Origin: Frankia torreyi
GTDB taxonomy: Bacteria; Actinomycetota; Actinomycetes; Frankiales; Frankiaceae
Reading direction: 5' to 3'
Length of the DNA stretch: 40,509 bases
NCBI RefSeq assembly: GCF_000948395.1
Contig: NZ_JYFN01000013.1
Span: forward strand, 1-40,509
Below are positions 36,102-40,509 of this stretch, piece by piece (position 1 is the first letter of the stretch; every line of letters starts with the position of its first letter). Under the pieces are notes generated by a model that was not told where the DNA came from, ran no database searches, and was given only the letters and a program-made list of their open reading frames with translations. Both the position numbers and the translations under genes were made by a program.

Positions 36102-37940
36102 ATGACGGAGTATTCGGCGGACCAGGCTCCCGCGGGCCTGGCCGACTCGGACCTGGCCTACTCGGCCACGGGTGGGCGCGACGTCCACACCGTGCACTTC
36201 CCCACCGCCACGCCGCCGACCGAGGTCGACGTGCTGATCGTCGGCGCCGGCCCGGTGGGCCTGTCGGCGGCCGTGGAGCTCACCGCCCGGGGGGTGCGGG
36301 TCGCCGTCGTCGACCGCGCCCGCACCGCGACGCTGGTCCGGGCCGGCGCGATGGGCCACAGCCCGCGCACGGTGGAGCACTTCCGCCGCTGGGGGCTGCT
36401 GCAACGGATCCGCGACGAGTGGACCTTCCCGCCGGAGTGGAACCAGGGCATCCGGCTGGTCACCTCGCTCGTCGGTCACGAGCTCCTCGCCCCCCGCCGC
36501 CCGTCCTTCGCGGGTTCGGCCGGCGGTGGCCACTCGGCCGCGGAGGCGCTGCGCCGTCCGCAGAGCGCGCTGCAGCGGGTCTTCCTCGACCACCTCGACC
36601 GGCGCGGCGTCGGGGTGGCCGGCGGCTGGCGGCTGGTGGCGCTGCGGGAGAGCGTCGACCGGATCGAGGCCGACGTGCTCCCCGAGGATGGTGAGTCCGG
36701 CGCGCGGCGCACCATCCGGGCGCGCTACCTGCTCGGCGCGGACGGTGGCAGCAGCACCGTCCGCCGGCTCGCCGGCATCGAACGCGACGGCGCCCACGCC
36801 ACCGAGAAGCGGCTGCGGCTCATCGTGCGCACGCAGGACATCTCCGACCGGGTCGGCCCGGCGCCCAGCGGTACCAACATCGTGTTCAACCAGCGGGCCG
36901 CCGGCTTCCTCGCCGCGGTGAGCACCCGCGAGTGGCGCGTGTACGCCGGGCCGTACCCGCTCGACCACACCCCCACCGAGGCGGAACTGCTCGACTCCGC
37001 CCGGGCCGCCTTCGGGTTCGATCTCGACCTGGAACTGGTCTCGTCGACGACCTTCTACGACGCCACCCGGATCGCGCGGACGTTCCGCCGCGGGCGGGTG
37101 CTGCTGGCCGGCGACGCCGCGCACGTGCGCACCCCCGGCGGCAACCTCGGCGAGGGCTTCGGCGATGTGGTCAACCTCGGCTGGAAGCTCGCCGCCGTGC
37201 TCGCCGGTCAGGCCCCCGAGGAGCTGCTGGACTCCTACGACCAGGAGCGCCGCCGGCACAACTGGCGGATCGCCGAGCACGCGCTGGAGCGTTCGCGGCA
37301 CTCGCACGCACTGCTGGCGGAACTGCGCCGGCTCGGCATCCCCGACGACGCCGACGACAGCCCGCAGGCCGAGGCGCGCCGCGCCGAGATCCGCGCCCGG
37401 ATCAGCCAGGGCGCTCTCGGCGCGCCCGGCGTGACCTTCGACGAGCGCTACGACGCGTCGTCGGCGATCTGGTACGAGGACGGCCAGCTCGACGCCGAAC
37501 CACCGTGGCGTGCGGACGTCTACCAGGACGACCCGCGGCCGGGACACCGCGCACCGGACGGCTTCGTCGACCCCTACGGCGGCACCCTCTACGACCGCAT
37601 CGGCAACGGCTTCGCGCTGCTCGTGCTGTCCGCGGACCGGGAGGTGGAACGGGCCCTCGTCGCCGAGGCGCTCGTCCGATCGCTGCCGTTCACGGTCGTC
37701 CACCTCACCGACCCGGCGGTGCGCGCGCTGTACGGCGCCGACAACGTGCTGGTCCGCCCCGACCAGCACGTGGCCTGGCGCGGCGCCGAGCTTCCCACCG
37801 CCGGCGCCGGCGCCGTCCTCGACCTCGTCCTCGGTGCCGGCCAGGTGATCGGTGCCGGCCAGGTGATCGGCGTCGAGCAGGTCGTCGGCGTCGAGCAGGT
37901 CGCCGTCCCTGCCGGCGCGACCGCATCCGCTCGATCCTGA
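36102..37940 (+). CDS. FAD-dependent class A aromatic monooxygenase (PheA/TfdB family)
   Basis: A 612-residue flavoprotein hydroxylase. The FAD-binding Rossmann motif VLIVGAGPVGLSAAVELTARG is at 44-64, the DG motif is in LLGADGGSSTVRRLAG, and the GD motif in VLLAGDAAHVRTPGGNLGEGFGDVVNLGWKLA. The C-terminal region resembles the thioredoxin-like domain of phenol hydroxylases. Such enzymes hydroxylate phenolic or other aromatic rings with NAD(P)H and oxygen. AGGAGGACC precedes the ATG, 11 bases after the monooxygenase stop. The last 40 residues are repeat-derived (GAGQVI, GVEQVV). It hints that the imported substrate or product is aromatic. Confidence 0.9.
   Translation: MTEYSADQAPAGLADSDLAYSATGGRDVHTVHFPTATPPTEVDVLIVGAGPVGLSAAVELTARGVRVAVVDRARTATLVRAGAMGHSPRTVEHFRRWGLLQRIRDEWTFPPEWNQGIRLVTSLVGHELLAPRRPSFAGSAGGGHSAAEALRRPQSALQRVFLDHLDRRGVGVAGGWRLVALRESVDRIEADVLPEDGESGARRTIRARYLLGADGGSSTVRRLAGIERDGAHATEKRLRLIVRTQDISDRVGPAPSGTNIVFNQRAAGFLAAVSTREWRVYAGPYPLDHTPTEAELLDSARAAFGFDLDLELVSSTTFYDATRIARTFRRGRVLLAGDAAHVRTPGGNLGEGFGDVVNLGWKLAAVLAGQAPEELLDSYDQERRRHNWRIAEHALERSRHSHALLAELRRLGIPDDADDSPQAEARRAEIRARISQGALGAPGVTFDERYDASSAIWYEDGQLDAEPPWRADVYQDDPRPGHRAPDGFVDPYGGTLYDRIGNGFALLVLSADREVERALVAEALVRSLPFTVVHLTDPAVRALYGADNVLVRPDQHVAWRGAELPTAGAGAVLDLVLGAGQVIGAGQVIGVEQVVGVEQVAVPAGATASARS
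37833..37904 (+). repeat. 18-bp tandem repeats (2+2 copies) at the 3' end of the FAD monooxygenase gene
   Basis: GGTGCCGGCCAGGTGATC is repeated exactly at 37833-37850 and 37851-37868, and GGCGTCGAGCAGGTCGTC follows at 37869-37886 and 37887-37904 (one change). They encode GAGQVI twice, then GVEQVV and GVEQVA. Confidence 0.95.
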
Positions 37941-37951
37941 AAGGCGTCGGT

Positions 37952-39055
37952 ATGACCGCTGAGTCCGCCACTGCCGAGTCCGCCACTGCCGAGTCCGCCA
38001 CCGGCGGATCCGCTTCGCCGCGCTTCCGGCTCGGCTTCCTCACCCACGTCCAGGGTCCGGGCGACCTGGCAGCCACCTACGACCACGCGCAGGAGCTGTT
38101 CGTCGCCGCCGACGAACTCGGCTTCGACGTCGGCTGGGTGGCCCAGCACCACGTCTCCCTGGGCGGCGGTGGGCTGCCCTCACCCTGGACGTTCCTGGCC
38201 TACGCCGCCGCGCGCACCCGGCGCATCCGGCTCGCCACCGCGATCACGATCCTGCCGCTGGAGGACCCGGTCCGGTTGGCCGAGGACGTGTCGGTCGTCG
38301 ACACGCTCAGCGGCGGCCGGGTCGAGATCGGCGTCGGCAGCGGTGGCAGCGAGCTGGAGTACGCCGCCTTCGGCCGGGACGTGGGTCGCCGGCGCGAGCT
38401 GACCAGCGAGGGGCTGGCGGTGCTGCGCAAGGCGCTTGCGAACGAGGAGGTCGGCGCGCCCGGCTTCACCATCCAGCCACCCGCTCGGGACTTCACCGAC
38501 CGGATCTGGCAGGGCGTCTTCAGCGGTCCGGGTGCCGAGTACGCCGCGGCCTCGGGTTCGAACCTGCTGCTCAACCGCGCCGCCTACGGCTACGACGAGC
38601 CCACCGACACCGTGCAGCGGCCCTGGGCCGACGCTTACCTCGCCGCGTGGAACCGGCCGCGCCCGCCGCGCATCGGACTGTCGCGGTTCATCTTTCCCGC
38701 GGCCGACCGGCGGACCGCACTGGCCCAGATCGGGCCGCACGTGCTCGCGGCCGCACGACGGTTCTCCGAGCACGACGCCTTCCCGAACGGACACAGCGCC
38801 TTCCCGAAGGGAATCGACACCGACGAGGCGCTGCGCCGGTTCCACTCCTTCTACGGCCATCCGGAGGAGATCGTCGCGCAGCTGCGGCAGGAGCGGGTCC
38901 TGCCGGTCGCCACGGATCTGATCGCCCAGTTCAACCCGGCGGTCCTCGACCACGATGTGGCGATCCGGGCGCTCGAACTCATCGCCACCGAGGTCGCACC
39001 CGCCCTGGGCTGGAAACCCGCCTCCCCTGCCGCGCCCGCACTGGCCGGAGCCTGA
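37952..39055 (+). CDS. Luciferase-like FMN-dependent monooxygenase (KPN_01858-like)
   Basis: A 367-residue LLM protein. After an N-terminal repeat (TAESA three times, about residues 2-17) come FRLGFLTHVQGPGDLAATYDHAQELF, GWVAQHHVSLGGGGLPSPWTFLA (61-83), RIRLATAITILPLEDPVRLAEDVSVVDTLSGGRVEIGVGSGG (91-132). The LPLE(D/N)PxRxAEexaxxDxLSGGR core is typical of bacterial luciferase-like LLMs; among families I know it best fits the FMN-dependent KPN_01858 group, found beside family 5 binding proteins. The ATG follows the FAD monooxygenase stop by 11 bases. It closes the operon. Confidence 0.87.
   Translation: MTAESATAESATAESATGGSASPRFRLGFLTHVQGPGDLAATYDHAQELFVAADELGFDVGWVAQHHVSLGGGGLPSPWTFLAYAAARTRRIRLATAITILPLEDPVRLAEDVSVVDTLSGGRVEIGVGSGGSELEYAAFGRDVGRRRELTSEGLAVLRKALANEEVGAPGFTIQPPARDFTDRIWQGVFSGPGAEYAAASGSNLLLNRAAYGYDEPTDTVQRPWADAYLAAWNRPRPPRIGLSRFIFPAADRRTALAQIGPHVLAAARRFSEHDAFPNGHSAFPKGIDTDEALRRFHSFYGHPEEIVAQLRQERVLPVATDLIAQFNPAVLDHDVAIRALELIATEVAPALGWKPASPAAPALAGA
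37961..38005 (+). repeat. 15-bp tandem repeat at the 5' end of the luciferase-like gene
   Basis: GAGTCCGCCACTGCC is repeated at 37961-37975 and 37976-37990 with a diverged third copy at 37991-38005. Encodes ESATA, ESATA, ESATG. Confidence 0.95.
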
Positions 39056-39098
39056 CCCCGATCACTGGGGCCGACGCCGCTGCTTGGACGTCCACCGC

Positions 39099-40460
39099 TC
39101 ACCTCGCCGTGATCGTCGCCCGAGTGTCGCCGGCCGCCGGGGCGAGCAGGGCGAGCTCCTGCGCGGCGGCGGCGAAGCGTGCCCCGCCCAGCCCGGCCGG
39201 TCCACGGGCCGGATCGAACCCGTCGACATCCTCGACGTCGCCGGCGCGGTCGACGTCGCCGCTCGGGACGGCCGAGGTCGCGGCGAGGGCCCGCAGCCGG
39301 CGGGACGCCTCGGCGCTGCCGGCCCGGCCGGCCATCGCCGCGTGCAGGGCGGCGCGCAGCCGGTCGGGGGTCAGCCGCTTCGCCGGCAGGCTGACCCCGG
39401 CGCCGGCCTGGACCACCCGGCGGGCGACCTCCGGCTGGTCGCGGCCGAACGGCACCGCGACGATCGGCACCCCCGCCGCCACCGCCTTGTGGACGATGCC
39501 CATCCCGCCGTGGCAGACGACCGCCGCCGCCCGCTCGAGCACCGGACCGTGCGGGACGAACCGCTCGGCGCGCACGTTGGCCGCCGCCGGCAGGTCGACC
39601 CGGCCGTGGGCGTCGGCGAGGGTGACGAGCACCCGTACCGGTTCGTCGCGCAGCGCCTCGACGGCCACCTCGGCGAGCCGCTCGTCGCCCTGGTAGTCGG
39701 TGGACATCGTGACGAGCACCCAGGGGTCGCCGGGCTCGGCCAGCCAGTCGGGCACCGCGGCCGGCGGGTCCCAGACCTGGGCGCCGACGAAGCAGACGTT
39801 CGCCGGCGCGTCCACCCGCGGGTACTCCAGCGGGTCGCCGGCGAGGACCAGCAGCCGGTCGGCGCTGAGGAAGTGGTCCAGCGGGTTCGTCAGCGCGGGC
39901 AGGCCCGCCCCGGCGCGCAGCGCGTTGAGCGGCGGCAGCATCGCCTTGCCGTACTGGCGGATCACCAGCGGCCACAGCGCCCGGTCCCGCACCCAGCCGA
40001 GGGGCCCGCGGGCCGGGGCGAGGCCCAGCCCGTACGGCGGGATGCCGCGTCCGGGCAGCGCGATGAGGGACGGCAGCGTGATCGCCCACGGCCGGCCGGA
40101 CGCCTGCGCGGCCACCGCGGCGCCGTAGGCGTTGGTGTCGACGAGGACGACATCGGGGTCGACGGCGTCGATCGCCGCGGTCAGGTCGGCCCGTTCGAGC
40201 GGTCCTCGGGCCATCAGCCCGGCCAGCGCCAGCCGGAGCTGGTCGGCGCCGCTGCCGGCGGCGTCGTCGCGCACGACGATCTCGTCGATGCGCGGATCGA
40301 GAGGTTCGGCGTCGAGACCGGCGCGCCGGGCGGTGTCGACGAGCGCGGCACCGACGCGCAGCCGGACGTCGTGGCCGCGTTCCTGGAGCGCGAGCAGGCC
40401 GGGGACGAGGGGAAACAGGTGCCCGGCGGCGGTTGAGCAGTGGACGAGGTAACGCGTCAT
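39099..40460 (-). CDS. GT1-family (MGT-type) glycosyltransferase
   Basis: A 453-residue GT-B glycosyltransferase of the macrolide/UDP-glucuronosyl transferase class. The N-terminus YLVHCSTAAGHLFPLVPGLLALQERGHDV is the acceptor-domain hallmark (His14 region); the donor-binding motif near 315-350 reads CHGGMGIVHKAVAAGVPIVA then VPFGRDQPEVARRV, ending in the typical acidic residues. It would move a sugar from an NDP-sugar to a small hydrophobic acceptor such as an antibiotic or phenol, cytosolically. AGGAGA precedes the ATG. It is convergent with the luciferase-like gene. No sugar-biosynthesis or polyketide genes lie nearby. The C-terminal 60 residues include a low-complexity Asp/Gly/Ala stretch. 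Confidence 0.9.
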   Translation of the reverse strand: MTRYLVHCSTAAGHLFPLVPGLLALQERGHDVRLRVGAALVDTARRAGLDAEPLDPRIDEIVVRDDAAGSGADQLRLALAGLMARGPLERADLTAAIDAVDPDVVLVDTNAYGAAVAAQASGRPWAITLPSLIALPGRGIPPYGLGLAPARGPLGWVRDRALWPLVIRQYGKAMLPPLNALRAGAGLPALTNPLDHFLSADRLLVLAGDPLEYPRVDAPANVCFVGAQVWDPPAAVPDWLAEPGDPWVLVTMSTDYQGDERLAEVAVEALRDEPVRVLVTLADAHGRVDLPAAANVRAERFVPHGPVLERAAAVVCHGGMGIVHKAVAAGVPIVAVPFGRDQPEVARRVVQAGAGVSLPAKRLTPDRLRAALHAAMAGRAGSAEASRRLRALAATSAVPSGDVDRAGDVEDVDGFDPARGPAGLGGARFAAAAQELALLAPAAGDTRATITAR

Positions 40461-40509
40461 GGCGGTCTCCTGGCGTGGCGGGGTCTGGCGTTGCAGGGGT
40501 CTGGCGGGG
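40461..40509. other. Upstream region of the glycosyltransferase gene, with short repeats
   Basis: The remaining 49 bases contain the ribosome site (minus strand AGGAGA) and two copies of GGGGTCTGGCG about 20 bases apart. Too short to interpret. Confidence 0.4.

Noticed and set aside
39059-39074. CCCC/GGGG hairpin as terminator between the luciferase-like and glycosyltransferase genes
   Set aside because: Only four base pairs and no T-run; too weak to report as a feature.
39099-40460. Part of a polyketide or glycopeptide biosynthetic cluster
   Set aside because: Only a glycosyltransferase is present; no PKS, NRPS or deoxysugar genes lie in the window, so a cluster cannot be claimed.

Overview
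The window is very GC-rich DNA with the dense coding, GTG starts and family mix of a filamentous actinomycete. A Frankia-like organism is the best guess, from the S-adenosyl methyltransferase of the PF04672 type, the DUF3311/symporter pair, GPP34, HelR and several luciferase-like monooxygenases. That assignment is inference; no rRNA or other marker gene is present. About 40 genes are supported and no tRNA, rRNA or CRISPR array was seen.

Layout. 1-170: 3' end of an unidentified gene, possibly a transposase. 0.2-5.3 kb: methyltransferase, alkanesulfonate monooxygenase ssuD preceded by a tiny cysteine-rich leader peptide, zinc alcohol dehydrogenase, flavin-binding stress-type protein, cupin and a small hypothetical. 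5.4-10 kb: NmrA-type reductase, DedA membrane protein, Nudix hydrolase, XRE-cupin regulator, M20 amidohydrolase. 10.1-10.8 kb: VapBC-type toxin-antitoxin with a large palindrome upstream. 10.9-14 kb: DUF3311 plus sodium:solute symporter, then GPP34. 14.1-20.5 kb, all on the minus strand: an ABC-2 exporter operon ending in a clear intrinsic terminator, followed by a separate operon in which HelR (an RNA polymerase protector against rifamycins) is coupled by stop/start overlaps to a NarL-type two-component system. A 19-bp inverted repeat upstream of helR matches the rifamycin-associated element. 20.6-25.3 kb: fused two-domain CoA transferase, a 39-codon small ORF, a DUF2889 protein and a TetR regulator. 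25.5-39 kb: an F420-type LLM oxidoreductase, a LysR regulator and a large plus-strand operon. 39.1-40.5 kb: a GT1 glycosyltransferase.

How genes work together. The main system is at 26.5-39.1 kb: a divergent LysR regulator, a second cysteine-codon-rich leader peptide followed by a hairpin and T-run, two NtaA/DszA-type FMNH2 monooxygenases, a complete peptide/opine-type ABC importer (lipoprotein, two permeases, two ATPases), a class A FAD monooxygenase and a third luciferase-like monooxygenase. The gene set suggests import and oxidative cleavage of an organosulfur (or related) compound, switched on when cysteine is scarce. The ssuD gene 25 kb away carries the same kind of leader, so two separate sulfur-scavenging units in one window appear to use the same cysteine-sensing logic. 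Substrate and flavin reductase are unknown. The second coherent unit is the HelR/two-component/exporter block, which looks like an antibiotic-response island.
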